NCBI RefSeq assembly: GCF_006170445.1
Contig: NZ_VCNA01000003.1
Span: 434,001-498,000, forward strand
DNA length: 64,000 nucleotides
Source: Brevibacillus dissolubilis
GTDB taxonomy: Bacteria; Bacillota; Bacilli; Brevibacillales; Brevibacillaceae
Reading direction: 5' to 3'
Shown here: in pieces, positions 8,680-18,746 of the stretch
Numbering within the stretch: position 1 is the stretch's first letter
Layout of the letters: the number at the start of each line of letters is the position of its first letter
Translations under genes and position numbers: made by a program
The notes under the pieces: generated by a model
What the model was told of the DNA's origin: nothing
Databases searched by the model: none
Seen by the model: the letters and a program-made list of their open reading frames with translations, nothing else

Positions 8680-10197
8680 ATGTCTTCTACATTTGAAAAG
8701 CAGGTCAAAGGCTTTCATGACTTGTCAAAACGCACTTTCAGCTACATTCATGCACTTAATGTACTGCACTGGGATCTGCGCACAGCAGCTCCACGCAAAG
8801 GGATGGACCCGCGCTCTGAGATGATCGGCGTCCTGTCCGGCGAGCATTTCAAATTAAGCACCTCAAGCGAGATGGGTGAATACCTGCAAGCGCTGAGCGA
8901 ACCGGCTACATACGAACAACTCGATCCTGTTACCAAAAAACTGGTGGAGCTGACGAAAAAAGATTTTGAGCGCAGCAAGCGCGTCCCACCAGACCGCTAC
9001 CAAGAATTCGTGGTGCTCACCTCCCAAGCCGAAACCGTCTGGGAAGAAGCCCGCGCCAACAACGACTTCAAAATGTTCCAGCCTTATCTGGAAAAAATCA
9101 TCGCGATGACACTGGAATTCATCGACTACTGGGGTGTCAAGACCTCCAAGTATGATACCCTGCTCGACCAATACGAGCCAGGCATGACAACTGACGTCCT
9201 CGACGGTATGTTCAAGGTGTTGCGTGACAAATCTGTACCGTTGCTCAAAGCGTTGGTGGAATCCGGCAACCGTCCTGACACCAGCTTCCTCCAGCAGCCT
9301 TTTGATGTGGCTCAGCAGGAAGCGTTTAGCCGTTTTGTCGTGGAGCGCATCGGCTTTGATTTCCAAGCTGGCGTCCTTGCCAAAAGCACCCATCCATTCT
9401 GCACCAGCTTTGGTCCAAATGACGTCCGCATGACCACGCGCTACGATGAAAATGATATCCGCGACTCTTTCTTCAGCACCATCCACGAGACAGGTCACGC
9501 GATCTATGAGCAAAATATCAACCCAGAGCTGTTCGGCACACTGCTGTGCGACGGTACGTCCATGGGGATTCACGAGTCCCAGTCCCGTTTCATCGAGAAC
9601 ATCCTGGGCAGAAGCCTGCCGTTCTGGCAGCATTTCTACGGGGATCTGCAAAACCATTTCCCAACCCAATTCAAGGATGTCAGCCTTGAGCAGTTTTACC
9701 GTGCGATCAACATCTCTGAGCCATCCCTAATCCGTACAGACGCCGACGAGCTGACCTACAACCTGCACATCATGGTACGCTACGAGATCGAAAAAGGTCT
9801 CATCAGCCAAGAGTTGAATGTAGCCGACCTGCCAGGCATCTGGAATGAAAAATACAAAGAGTACCTCGGCATTGACGTACCAAACGACAAAATGGGCGTT
9901 CTCCAAGACGTACACTGGGCTGGCGGCAGCATCGGCTATTTCCCTACTTATTCACTGGGTAATGTCTATGCCGCACAGTTCACCAACACGCTCAAAAAAG
10001 AAATCACCAACTACGATGAGCTGGTTTCCCGCGGTGAATTCGCGCCAATCATCAAGTGGTACAACGAAAAAATCCACCAATACGGCAAGCTAAAAGACCC
10101 GAGCGAACTCGTTGTCGAGATCACCGGCGAGCAGGCGAATGCACAATATCTGGTGGAGTATCTGGAGCAAAAATTCAAGAGCGTATACGGTCTGTAG
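8680..10197 (+). CDS. Carboxypeptidase M32 (thermostable carboxypeptidase family, zinc metalloprotease)
   Basis: 505 aa. It cleaves C-terminal amino acids from peptides in the cytoplasm. The zinc site is H269-E-T-G-H273, with the family motifs HPFCTSFGPNDVR, GIHESQSRFIEN and DELTYNLHI around it. The open frame begins at 8605, but the GGAGG at 8669-8673 selects ATG 8680. A TATAAT at 8632-8637 is a plausible -10 box without a good -35. Confidence 0.95.
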   Translation: MSSTFEKQVKGFHDLSKRTFSYIHALNVLHWDLRTAAPRKGMDPRSEMIGVLSGEHFKLSTSSEMGEYLQALSEPATYEQLDPVTKKLVELTKKDFERSKRVPPDRYQEFVVLTSQAETVWEEARANNDFKMFQPYLEKIIAMTLEFIDYWGVKTSKYDTLLDQYEPGMTTDVLDGMFKVLRDKSVPLLKALVESGNRPDTSFLQQPFDVAQQEAFSRFVVERIGFDFQAGVLAKSTHPFCTSFGPNDVRMTTRYDENDIRDSFFSTIHETGHAIYEQNINPELFGTLLCDGTSMGIHESQSRFIENILGRSLPFWQHFYGDLQNHFPTQFKDVSLEQFYRAINISEPSLIRTDADELTYNLHIMVRYEIEKGLISQELNVADLPGIWNEKYKEYLGIDVPNDKMGVLQDVHWAGGSIGYFPTYSLGNVYAAQFTNTLKKEITNYDELVSRGEFAPIIKWYNEKIHQYGKLKDPSELVVEITGEQANAQYLVEYLEQKFKSVYGL

Positions 10198-10228
10198 GCC
10201 TGTCTCGCTGTTGAATCTGATTGAACAC

Positions 10229-10281
10229 CAAAAGACCTTCCTATCGCTTATGTACAAGGGCGATGGTGAAGGTCTTTTTTA
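10229..10281 (+). terminator. Rho-independent terminator after the M32 carboxypeptidase
   Basis: A long stem (AAAGACCTTC.CTATCGC / GCGATGG.TGAAGGTCTTT) ends in T6. It lies immediately before the mug ribosome site. Confidence 0.85.
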
Positions 10282-10297
10282 CCAAGGGGGTATACCT

Positions 10298-10864
10298 GTG
10301 GAAGATTTTTCAGATAAATGGCTTCCCACCTACATCCGGCACGGCCTAACCGTCCTCTTCTGCGGCATTAATCCGGGACGGGTCTCTGCCACCAAGGGAT
10401 TTCACTATGCCAATCCCGCCAATCTGTTCTGGCGCGGGCTGTATGAGGGCGGGCTGACACCGGTGCAGCTGAAGCCAGAGGAGACAATGCACCTGCTTGA
10501 CTGCAACTATGGCATTACCGACCTTGTAGCGAAGCCGACACATGGGTCAGGCGATCTTGGCAAAAACGATTTTGCCGAAGGCACGGCGAATTTTGTCCAG
10601 ATGGTCCAGACGTATCGTCCACGGGTGATTTGCTTTAATGGAGTGACCGCGTTTCGTCATGCGACAGGGCGGCATAAGGAAAAAGTGAGTGTCGGCTTGC
10701 AGGACGGGCTGTTTTTTGGCAATGACGAATGGGACGGGGCTTATGTGTTCCTCGTCCCCTCTACCAGTGGAGCGAATGCCAATTTTACGCGGGAAGAGCG
10801 ACTGCGGCTGTTCGGTGTGCTAAGTGAGTGGCTTCGGGAAAAGGGCTGGCATCCGCTCGCGTAA
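10298..10864 (+). CDS. mug: G:T/U mismatch-specific uracil/thymine DNA glycosylase (Mug/TDG family)
   Basis: 188 aa. Removes uracil or thymine from G:U and G:T mismatches. The catalytic motif GINPG is at 23-27 and the DNA-reading loop VPSTSGANANF is near residue 155, both diagnostic for Mug/TDG. A GTG start at 10298 follows AAGGGGG (10282-10289). The frame is open further upstream only because the preceding terminator lacks stops. Confidence 0.92.
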   Translation: MEDFSDKWLPTYIRHGLTVLFCGINPGRVSATKGFHYANPANLFWRGLYEGGLTPVQLKPEETMHLLDCNYGITDLVAKPTHGSGDLGKNDFAEGTANFVQMVQTYRPRVICFNGVTAFRHATGRHKEKVSVGLQDGLFFGNDEWDGAYVFLVPSTSGANANFTREERLRLFGVLSEWLREKGWHPLA

Positions 10865-10896
10865 CTGACAACGTAGCGTGCAGCTTAGATTGTAAA

Positions 10897-11127
10897 TCAG
10901 ACCCCGCCACCACCACCATCGGGTCCGCCGCCGAACTGACCATTGCGGTAATTCGATACGTGAAAATGGGCTTCAGCTGCAGCCGTATCTGGAGTCGCGT
11001 CTCCTCTGTGTGATTCGGGATGTTCATATGAGGTGGACATCCTTTTTCGTTTGGCAACGACATCGTAGATATAGCCAAATAGTAAAACTCCACCGAGACC
11101 GCCTACCCATAGCATCCAAATCGACAT
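10897..11127 (-). CDS. Small single-pass membrane protein with Gly-rich tail
   Basis: 76 aa: one N-terminal transmembrane segment (about 5-22), a basic stop-transfer KRKR, a His/Ser/Asp-rich middle and a C-terminal GGGPDGGGGG tract. The ribosome site AAGGGGG is well placed before ATG 11127. No family recognised. It is convergent with mug and separated from ypdA by 135 bp. Confidence 0.65.
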   Translation of the reverse strand: MSIWMLWVGGLGGVLLFGYIYDVVAKRKRMSTSYEHPESHRGDATPDTAAAEAHFHVSNYRNGQFGGGPDGGGGGV

Positions 11128-11262
11128 GGTACAGCCCCCTTCGCTGTTTTCCTATGCAAAAAAGCCAAGTACCGGTTCATATATGTGACGAGCCAAACAT
11201 GCAAAAGGTTTGCTTTTTGCGTATCCCGAACCGCTATTGATCAAACGCAAAGATACGGGAGA

Positions 11263-12438
11263 TCAGGTTGGTGTTGCTTCGGGTTTTGCTTCGAGTTTTG
11301 CCGCGATCTCCTTCGCGATCAGTTCCCCGTGAAAACGGCCATTCTCAATAAAAATCTCATTGGCATGACGACTAGAGACGATCACACCGGCTACATACAG
11401 GTTGGGAATATTAGTTTCCATAGTATCTGGGTTGGTCACAGGTGCTCCGGTCTCATCATCCAGCTGGGCGTCCATGGATGCGAGCAGCGTGCGGTCGGGT
11501 CGGTAACCGATCAGGGCGAGTACGAAGTCGTTGGGCAGTTCAGTCAGGACATGGGTAGCTTCATTCGGCTGAGTGTCTTTTCTGACATCATCGGTTGGAT
11601 CGAGCGTACCAGCCGCATCGTCCTCTGGCTGTTTTGTTTCTACTATAATATGCTGTTCGTGAATTTCACGCACCACGCTATTGTACATGATACGAATATC
11701 TCCTTTTTCCGCAGCACTCTCAAACAGGGGGCGTGTCCAAGCTTTAACGCGCGGAGAGAGGGCTTCACTTCGGCAGATCACCGTCACCTCTGCCCCTGTA
11801 CGCATCAGGTCTAGTGCGGAGTCGACGGCGGAGTTGCTGCTGCCGATGATCGCCACCTTTAATCCGGCATACGGGTGGGCTTCTTTGTAGTAAGCAGAGA
11901 CCTTTGGCAGATCTTCGCCTGACACACCAAGCTTGTTAGGCTGGTCAAAATAGCCTGTTGCGATGATCAGATGAGCAGAGGTGTAGGTGTGGTTCTTGCC
12001 GAAGCGGTCAGTGGTATGGACGGTGAAGTTGGTCTGCGGACTGTGTGGCACGTTTGCAAAAGACAGGCCGCCCGCCTGTTCTCCCGTAAGCGCGTGGTCG
12101 GCAGCTCCCGCCGAGTTGAGCCCTTCCGCATTCATACGCTCCACAGACGTAACCGTCTCATACGTATGAATCCGCAGCCCACTGCGTTCGGCTACCAGAC
12201 GGTAATACGTCAATGCCTCCAGCCGTGTCGGCTTTTCGTTGGGCGTCACAAACGGCACTCCCCCGATCTCCAAGCGTTCCGGAGTACTGTGGAAAATCAT
12301 GTAGGTCGGGTAGTTATAGACAGCGTTGACGAGCGTTCCTTTTTCAATAATAAGTGGGTCGATGCCACGTTTTTTCAGTTCGACAGCGGCAGACAGACCG
12401 CAGGGGCCTGCACCGATAATGATCACTTGTTCGTTCAT
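11263..12438 (-). CDS. ypdA: YpdA-type bacillithiol-disulfide reductase (FAD/NADPH flavoprotein)
   Basis: 391 aa. An FAD-binding Rossmann motif GAGPCGLSAA (8-17), the YpdA-specific YPTYMIFHSTPERLEIG block, a second dinucleotide fold (AIIGSSNSAVDSA) and C-terminal LYVAGVI. The family recycles oxidised bacillithiol with NADPH. The protein is longer than the usual ~325-330 aa: two hydrophilic insertions are evident, around residues 108-140 (Ala/Gly-rich) and 265-290 (Asp/Thr-rich). A TATAAT precedes the gene near 12478-12485. Confidence 0.9.
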   Translation of the reverse strand: MNEQVIIIGAGPCGLSAAVELKKRGIDPLIIEKGTLVNAVYNYPTYMIFHSTPERLEIGGVPFVTPNEKPTRLEALTYYRLVAERSGLRIHTYETVTSVERMNAEGLNSAGAADHALTGEQAGGLSFANVPHSPQTNFTVHTTDRFGKNHTYTSAHLIIATGYFDQPNKLGVSGEDLPKVSAYYKEAHPYAGLKVAIIGSSNSAVDSALDLMRTGAEVTVICRSEALSPRVKAWTRPLFESAAEKGDIRIMYNSVVREIHEQHIIVETKQPEDDAAGTLDPTDDVRKDTQPNEATHVLTELPNDFVLALIGYRPDRTLLASMDAQLDDETGAPVTNPDTMETNIPNLYVAGVIVSSRHANEIFIENGRFHGELIAKEIAAKLEAKPEATPT

Positions 12439-12526
12439 AGCAGCAGATGTCCTTTCCTCGCTTATGCTTTCTTTTTATTATACCCGAATAAAAAGTAAGT
12501 GGGGTTCTATTTGAATGAGAGAAAGC

Positions 12527-13054
12527 CTATTGGAATCTAAAAACAGGATTATAACCACTCCTACACCAACGCAAATACAACGATGCCCCATCTTTCCCGT
12601 TATTCGGCAACTTGAGGGCTGCACTTCCCTCCATACACTCCGACACTGGCTCTTTATCGTCGATGACAAAAGTCAAGAACCAGGTGGTACCGAGGCGAAA
12701 CGGCATGATGATCTCGCCATCTGCCACTTCACGTCCTTGCTTATCCCGCATGGTGAAATGGACAGTTCCCTTGCCTAAGCGTTGGGCCGTGATGTATTGA
12801 TAATAGTAATTCGGCTCGTAGTTATTCTGTATCAAGTCCGTCCCCTTGATGGTTTGACTGCTTAGTATCCCATCGTATTGAAAAGTAAGCATGCTTACAT
12901 CAAAGGGAGCATCGGTGTTGTTCTCAAACGAAATCCTAATGGCGCCTTCATTAGTCATGAGGAACGGCACAATCACAGCCACGAATAACACAAAACCGAT
13001 CAGAGCGCTTACAATGCCTTTTTTCTGCGGATCTGGAAACAGGATTCTTCTCAT
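12527..13054 (-). CDS. Membrane-anchored protein of unknown function
   Basis: 175 aa. One N-terminal transmembrane helix (about 14-34) after a short basic tail, then a ~140-residue extracytoplasmic domain with beta-rich character. Two Cys occur late (SECMEG, RWCRSG) and may form a disulfide. No family recognised. It converges on ypdA's promoter region and is upstream of a shared terminator. Confidence 0.65.
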   Translation of the reverse strand: MRRILFPDPQKKGIVSALIGFVLFVAVIVPFLMTNEGAIRISFENNTDAPFDVSMLTFQYDGILSSQTIKGTDLIQNNYEPNYYYQYITAQRLGKGTVHFTMRDKQGREVADGEIIMPFRLGTTWFLTFVIDDKEPVSECMEGSAALKLPNNGKDGASLYLRWCRSGYNPVFRFQ

Positions 13055-13106
13055 CGCTTGTCTCCCCTTAGCTTATTCCCTCCTTTTACCATATGTTTAT
13101 GAGAGG

Positions 13107-13147
13107 AAAAAAGCGCTCCACTGTCGCGGAGACAGGAGCGCTTTTTT
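13107..13147. terminator. Bidirectional terminator
   Basis: AAGCGCTCC.CTGTC / GACAG.GAGCGCTT stem flanked by A6 and T6, directly after the stop of the methyltransferase-MTHFR gene (minus strand). Confidence 0.85.
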
Positions 13148-13162
13148 CCGTTTCTATCAAAC

Positions 13163-15037
13163 CTACAAAGCCTTACTCTCATTTACCAAAGCTGGAACCT
13201 TGGATTTCTCCATCACATACTTGGTCAACTCTACCGTCATTCCATAATAGTCAAACGGTGTGATCAGATAGATCCCGTTGAAGTATTTCAGAGTGACATC
13301 GATCAGTTCCTTCGCCATCTCGTTACCGACGCGGCGGGCTTCCTCACCTTGGACTTCTTTCATACGCTCACGGGCTTTGTCAGACAGCTTGATGCCTGGT
13401 ACCTCGTTGTGGAGGAACTCGGCGTTGCGGGAGCTGGTGAGCGGCATGATGCCGATGAAGATGGGAATGTCGATGTGCTTGGTCGCTTCATAGATTTTGA
13501 TGATCGTCTCGGCATCGTAGACAGGCTGGGTCATGATGTAATCAGCGCCTGCCTCTACTTTTTTCTCCAGACGGGCCACGGCGGCGTCCATGTGGCGGAC
13601 GTGCGGGTTAAAAGCAGCCCCGACGACGAAGCGGGATTTTTGCTTGAGCTGGCGGCCTGAGAAGGAGATGCCTTCATTGAGCTGCTTGATCATGCGGATC
13701 AGGTCAAAGGAGCTGACATCAAAGACAGAGCTTGCTCCCGGCAGATCACCGAAACGGGATGGGTCGCCGGTGATGACCAGCACTTGGTCGATCCCGAGTG
13801 CATGCAGGCCCATCAGGTGGGATTGCTGACCGATCAGGTTACGGTCACGGCAGGCGATGTGCAGGAGCGGGTCGATGTTGTAGTGTTGCTTCATCAATGC
13901 ACCCAGTGCCATGTTGCTCATACGGACATTGGCAAGTGAGTTGTCAGCAAGGGTAACCGCGTCAGCCCCGGCGGTATGCAGTTCACAACAGCCGCGAAGG
14001 AAGTGCTCGGCATCCAAGTCTTTTGGCGGGTCGAACTCAACGATGATGGTCGGGCGTTCCTTGACCAGCTCCACAATGCTAGGCTGGTGGCGCGGCTGAA
14101 CGGTGTAAATCCCTGCTCCCTCTTCCTGTGGCTGGGTCACTGTCGGATTGACGCGCTCGACAGGTGGCAGGTCGCCCAACTTATCTACCATGGCACGGAT
14201 GTGGCCTGGTGTCGTCCCACAACAGCCACCGATGATGCGGACGCCTTGTTCACGCAGACGCAGGGCGCTCTCGCCGAAGTATTCCGGGCTTGATTTGTAG
14301 GCCAGCTCCCCGTCTACGGAGCCAAGACGCCCTGCGTTTGGGAATGCAGAAATATAGAGATCGTCTGGGACGATGGTCGATTCAAAAGAACGCAGCACCT
14401 CGGCAGGACCGAGACGGCAGTTGAGGCCGACGATGTCTGTACCTGCCTGTTTGAGCTGGGCAAAGGCATCAGTCAGGCTGTAACCGTCACGGGTGCTGCC
14501 CACTTCAAGCAGGGCCAGCTGGGAGATGATCGGCAGGTCGGTCAAGCCGCGCACCACATCGACAGCAAGGAGCAGCTCGTCGAGGTCGAGGAAGGTCTCC
14601 AGCAGGATGCCATCGACTCCGGCATGCAAGAGAGCCATCGCCTGCTGCTCGAACTGATCGGCGTACTCGTGAATTTGCTGATTGCGGACGCGTCCGGCGA
14701 TGATCGAACCCATCGCACCGACGACGAATGCATCGTCACGGGCCGCTTCGCGGGCGATCTGCACGGCTGCCATGTTGATCTTGGTCACCTTGCTCTCCAG
14801 ACCGTAGCGGGACAGGCTGTCACGGTTGGCGCTGAACGTGTTGGTCTCAAGCATCCGTGCTCCTGCGTTGTAGTAAGCGGTGTGGACTTCGCGTACCAGC
14901 CCTGGATTGGTCAGGCAAAGCTCCTCGTAGCTCACACCAACGGGTACGCCCCGCTGGTAGAGCTGTGTCGCCATCGCGCCATCGCCGACAAGGATATGTT
15001 CTTTGAGATATTCTCTTAGATTTTTACGGTTCGTCAT
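13163..15037 (-). CDS. Bifunctional homocysteine S-methyltransferase / 5,10-methylenetetrahydrofolate reductase
   Basis: 624 aa fusion. The N-terminal ~310 residues are a homocysteine methyltransferase domain with zinc-ligand motifs GLNC and GGCCGTTPGH. The C-terminal ~300 residues are MTHFR (TLADNSLANVRM, LHIACRDRN, YIMTQPVYD). The same arrangement occurs in B. subtilis YitJ. It supplies and uses methyl groups for methionine synthesis. The gene is 26 bp downstream of metH and must share its SAM-I controlled transcript. Confidence 0.95.
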   Translation of the reverse strand: MTNRKNLREYLKEHILVGDGAMATQLYQRGVPVGVSYEELCLTNPGLVREVHTAYYNAGARMLETNTFSANRDSLSRYGLESKVTKINMAAVQIAREAARDDAFVVGAMGSIIAGRVRNQQIHEYADQFEQQAMALLHAGVDGILLETFLDLDELLLAVDVVRGLTDLPIISQLALLEVGSTRDGYSLTDAFAQLKQAGTDIVGLNCRLGPAEVLRSFESTIVPDDLYISAFPNAGRLGSVDGELAYKSSPEYFGESALRLREQGVRIIGGCCGTTPGHIRAMVDKLGDLPPVERVNPTVTQPQEEGAGIYTVQPRHQPSIVELVKERPTIIVEFDPPKDLDAEHFLRGCCELHTAGADAVTLADNSLANVRMSNMALGALMKQHYNIDPLLHIACRDRNLIGQQSHLMGLHALGIDQVLVITGDPSRFGDLPGASSVFDVSSFDLIRMIKQLNEGISFSGRQLKQKSRFVVGAAFNPHVRHMDAAVARLEKKVEAGADYIMTQPVYDAETIIKIYEATKHIDIPIFIGIMPLTSSRNAEFLHNEVPGIKLSDKARERMKEVQGEEARRVGNEMAKELIDVTLKYFNGIYLITPFDYYGMTVELTKYVMEKSKVPALVNESKAL

Positions 15038-15063
15038 ATGGTTTCTCTTCCTCTCCCTGTTCC

Positions 15064-18000
15064 CTATACTTCTACTTCGAGAGCTGGCGTCGCATTAAAG
15101 TAGCGTGCTTCTGGGTGGGCAAAGACCATCGCGGTAACAGATGCTTCCGGGTCCATCATGAAGCCATCTGTCAACTGTACGCCGATATCCTCTGGTTTCA
15201 TGAGACGGAACAGTTTTTCCTGATCTTCCAGGTTCGGACATGCAGGATAGCCGAAAGAGACACGAATCCCTTGGTAACGGGCGCCGAAACGCTCCAGCAT
15301 GGTCATCTCCGGTGCATCCGGGAAGCCCCATACATCGCGCATCACGTGGTGGAGACGCTCTGCGAAGGCTTCGGCGAGCTCCAGTGCCACCGCCTGTAGG
15401 ACGTGGGAGCGCAGATAATCGCCTTTTTCCTTCCATTCTTGAGCCATCTCACGCACACCTGCACCTGCTGTAACAGAGATGAAACCGACATAATCCATCT
15501 CACCGCTCTCCACCGGACGCAGGAAGTCTGCGAGGCAGAGGAACGGCTCTTGCGGCTGACGCGGGAAGGTGAAGCGCTCCAGCACTTGAGTAGTATCTTG
15601 TGGATGATAGATGATGATGTCATCGCCCTCGGACTGTGCCGGGAAGAAGCGGTACATCCCTTGTGGCTTGATCAGTTCTTTGTCACGTGCTTCGGTCAGC
15701 AGCTCTTCGACGATGCTGTAGAGCTCGGTTGTTTTGGCATCGCCTTCTGCCAGCAGTTTGTCTACGTTGCCGCGTACACCAAGGTGTTTACCGAGGAGCA
15801 TACGGAGGTTGACATATGGCTGCAGGTGAGCGATTGGATAGTCACGCAGGACATGGCGCTCGGTGTCTGGCGGCAGATAGACAGGTGTAGTGGTACTTGT
15901 TGTCGAGCGTCTTTTCTCCACAGGTGCTGCTGGTGCCGCTTGGACAGCTTCTGCGTTGCCTGCTTTGTAGTTCTCAACTGTTTCTCTGGTCTCGGCTGCG
16001 AGTACTTCGCGATCTTTCGGGTTGCTCAGCTTGTTGGCGATATCTAGACCATCCATCGCATCCTTGGCGTAGAGGACGAGGCCATCGTACTCCGGTGCGA
16101 TGCGGGTATGGGTAAATTTGCGGGTGAGCGCGGCACCGCCGACGAGGATCGGCACATCAATGCCTGCTTCTTTTAAATCTTGAGCTGTGGTGATCATCTG
16201 TTGGGCGGATTTTACCAAGAGACCGGAGAGACCGATCATGTCCGGCTTTGTCTCGCGGGCGGCTTGGATCAATTGCTCTGGTGGTACCTTGATCCCGAGG
16301 TTGACGATCTCGTAGCCGTTGTTGCCTAGAATGATCTCTACCAAGTTTTTCCCGATGTCATGCACGTCGCCTTTTACGGTGGCGAGCAGGATCTTGCCTT
16401 TGGAGGCGGAGTCGGATTTTTCCATGAACGGCTCAAGGAACGCTACAGACGCTTTCATGACCTCGGCACTTTGCAATACCTCGGCGACGATCAGCTGGTT
16501 GCCGTTGAACAGGCGGCCTACCTCTTCCATCCCGGCCATCAGTGGGCCGTTGATGATATCGAGCGGAACGTATTTTTCCAGTGCCAGCTGCAGGTCTGGG
16601 ATCAGGCCGTCTTTGGAGCCTTCTACTACATAGCTTGCGAGACGTTCTTCCAATGTCAGGTTGGAGACCTCTTTTACTTCTACCTTTTTCTTCACACGAT
16701 AGAAGTCAGTGAAGGTAGCGAGTGTCTCATCATTGGTGCGGAACAGCAGGTCTTCTGCCAGCTTGCGCTCATCCTCTGGAATCGAAGCGTAGCGCTCCAG
16801 CTTCTCGGTGTTGACGATCGCATAGTCAAGCCCTGCCAATGTACAGTGGTAGATGAATACAGCGTTAAGCACTTCGCGTCCTGCGGCAGGCAGACCGAAT
16901 GATACATTACTTACCCCAAGGATCTGCTTGCACTCTGGGAAATGCTCGTTGATCAGGCGGATCCCCTCTACCGTCTCCAATGCGGAGCCGATGTACTGCT
17001 CATCCCCTGTACCAACCGGGAAGACAAGCGGGTCAAAAATGATATCCTCCGGCTTCAAGCCAAAATCATTCACAAGGATCTCGTAGGAACGCTTCGCTAC
17101 CGCCAGCTTGCGCTCACGCGATACCGCCATGCCCTGTTCATCGATGGTACCGACGACCACAGCTGCACCGTATTTATGAATCAATGGGACGATCTCTTCA
17201 AAACGCTCCAGACCATCCTCTAAGTTAATCGAGTTGATGATGGCTTTCCCTTGGGAATATTTGAGGCCCAGCTCGATGACTTTCTTATCGGTAGAGTCGA
17301 TCATGAGTGGAGCTTTTACTTTTTTCACGACGAATTGCAGGAACTGCTCCATGTCAGCCAGCTCATCGCGGTCCGGGTCAGCAAGACACACGTCGATAAC
17401 ATGTGCGCCTTTACGCACTTGGGCACGGGCGATGTCAGAGGCTTCCTCGTATTGGCCTGCGGCGATCATCTCACGGAATTTCTTGGAACCGATGACATTG
17501 GTACGCTCACCGACGAGCAGTGGACGGTTTTCTTTTTCGATATACAGCACCTCAATGCCGGATACTGCTGGCAGGTGTGGCTTGGTTTCGGTGCGTGGCT
17601 TGTAGTCTTTTAAGGTCTCGGCCAGGGCACGGATGTGGTCTGGTGTGGTCCCGCAGCAGCCGCCTGCGATGTTGATCCAGCCACGCTCAGCAAAAGCAGC
17701 CACCTTGGTCGCAAGGCTTTGTGGAGATTCATGGTATTGTCCGTTTTCATCCGGCAGACCCGCGTTCGGGTAACAGCTGATGCCACATTGCGCGATCTCT
17801 GCGAGGGAACGGATATGGTCGCGCATGAATTCAGGGCCGGTCGCACAGTTCAGACCCACGGTAATCGGGTTCAAGTGTTCAATGGAGATATAAAAAGCCT
17901 CAATATTCTGACCAGCTAACGTGGTGCCCATTGGCTCAATCGTCCCGGAGATCATCACCGGGATTTCATATCCAAGCTCTTCGAAGGCCTGACGAATCCC

Positions 18001-18525
18001 GATGCCGCCTGCTTTGACATTGAGCGTATCTTGCGAAGTTTCTAACAAAAGAAGATCGACGCCGCCCTCCATCAAGCCTTTTGCCTGACGGTAGTAAGAG
18101 TTCACCAACTGCTCAAAAGTCACGCCGCCCGTCAATGCCAGCGTCTTGGTGGTTGGCCCCATCGAACCTGCCACATAGCGCGGCCATTCTGGTGTGGAGT
18201 ACTTGTCCGCCGCTTCCTTCGCGATTTTGGCTGCCGCGATGTTGATTTCCATGTCTTTTTCGGAAATGTCGTATTCAGCAAGTACAATATCAGTCGCCCC
18301 GAACGTATTCGTCTCGATGATATCAGCACCCGCTTCAAAATAGGTCTCATGAATGCCAAGAATCACATCTGGACGAGTCAGTACCAGCATCTCGTTGCAG
18401 CCTTCCAGGTCTTCTCCGCCGAAGTCTTCTGCGGTCAGATCCGCCTGTTGCAGCATCGTCCCCATTGCACCGTCTAAAATTAAGATTTTTCGGGCGAGTT
18501 GCTCTTGAAGTGTTGGTTTACTCAT
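15064..18525 (-). CDS. metH: Cobalamin-dependent methionine synthase
   Basis: 1153 aa with all four MetH modules: homocysteine domain (zinc ligands C227, C290, C291), pterin-binding domain (NVIGSKKF, ~350-620), cap and B12 domain (D720-V-H722-D-I-G, H722 being the cobalt ligand), and AdoMet reactivation domain (RVSFGYPACPN near the end). It methylates homocysteine using methyl-THF. A Pro/Ala/Thr-rich linker near residue 875 separates B12 and activation domains. It depends on B12, which the 40.7-51.2 kb operon probably imports. Confidence 0.98.
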   Translation of the reverse strand: MSKPTLQEQLARKILILDGAMGTMLQQADLTAEDFGGEDLEGCNEMLVLTRPDVILGIHETYFEAGADIIETNTFGATDIVLAEYDISEKDMEINIAAAKIAKEAADKYSTPEWPRYVAGSMGPTTKTLALTGGVTFEQLVNSYYRQAKGLMEGGVDLLLLETSQDTLNVKAGGIGIRQAFEELGYEIPVMISGTIEPMGTTLAGQNIEAFYISIEHLNPITVGLNCATGPEFMRDHIRSLAEIAQCGISCYPNAGLPDENGQYHESPQSLATKVAAFAERGWINIAGGCCGTTPDHIRALAETLKDYKPRTETKPHLPAVSGIEVLYIEKENRPLLVGERTNVIGSKKFREMIAAGQYEEASDIARAQVRKGAHVIDVCLADPDRDELADMEQFLQFVVKKVKAPLMIDSTDKKVIELGLKYSQGKAIINSINLEDGLERFEEIVPLIHKYGAAVVVGTIDEQGMAVSRERKLAVAKRSYEILVNDFGLKPEDIIFDPLVFPVGTGDEQYIGSALETVEGIRLINEHFPECKQILGVSNVSFGLPAAGREVLNAVFIYHCTLAGLDYAIVNTEKLERYASIPEDERKLAEDLLFRTNDETLATFTDFYRVKKKVEVKEVSNLTLEERLASYVVEGSKDGLIPDLQLALEKYVPLDIINGPLMAGMEEVGRLFNGNQLIVAEVLQSAEVMKASVAFLEPFMEKSDSASKGKILLATVKGDVHDIGKNLVEIILGNNGYEIVNLGIKVPPEQLIQAARETKPDMIGLSGLLVKSAQQMITTAQDLKEAGIDVPILVGGAALTRKFTHTRIAPEYDGLVLYAKDAMDGLDIANKLSNPKDREVLAAETRETVENYKAGNAEAVQAAPAAPVEKRRSTTSTTTPVYLPPDTERHVLRDYPIAHLQPYVNLRMLLGKHLGVRGNVDKLLAEGDAKTTELYSIVEELLTEARDKELIKPQGMYRFFPAQSEGDDIIIYHPQDTTQVLERFTFPRQPQEPFLCLADFLRPVESGEMDYVGFISVTAGAGVREMAQEWKEKGDYLRSHVLQAVALELAEAFAERLHHVMRDVWGFPDAPEMTMLERFGARYQGIRVSFGYPACPNLEDQEKLFRLMKPEDIGVQLTDGFMMDPEASVTAMVFAHPEARYFNATPALEVEV

Positions 18526-18555
18526 TCCTACTCCTCATTCCTGTCTAAGATAAAA

Positions 18556-18591
18556 TAAAAAAATCCTCTCTCGAAAAATCGAGCAGAGGAT
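18556..18591 (-). terminator. SAM-I riboswitch expression-platform terminator
   Basis: Minus-strand stem ATCCTCT.TCGA / TCGAGAGAGGAT followed by T7, between the aptamer and metH. Confidence 0.85.
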
Positions 18592-18614
18592 GACATAACG
18601 ATTCAAACATGTTT

Positions 18615-18726
18615 TAGTCCCCTCTCTCATCTCTCAAGCGTACTGCTTTGCTGGAATTGGCACCTGATTGTCGGTTGCCGAGGCTTCGTAGGGCCAGTCC
18701 CTCCGCCTCTCTTGATAAGAGAATTA
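18615..18726 (-). promoter_or_regulatory. SAM-I (S-box) riboswitch controlling metH and the fused methyltransferase-MTHFR
   Basis: The minus strand carries the S-box consensus blocks in order: CTTATCAAGAGAGGCGGAGG, GACTGGCCC, GAAGCC, CGGCAACC, AGGTGCCAATTCC and a closing GAGAGATGAGAG. High SAM should favour the downstream terminator and switch the operon off. Confidence 0.97.
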
Positions 18727-18746
18727 CTAATATTTGACTATCTGTA

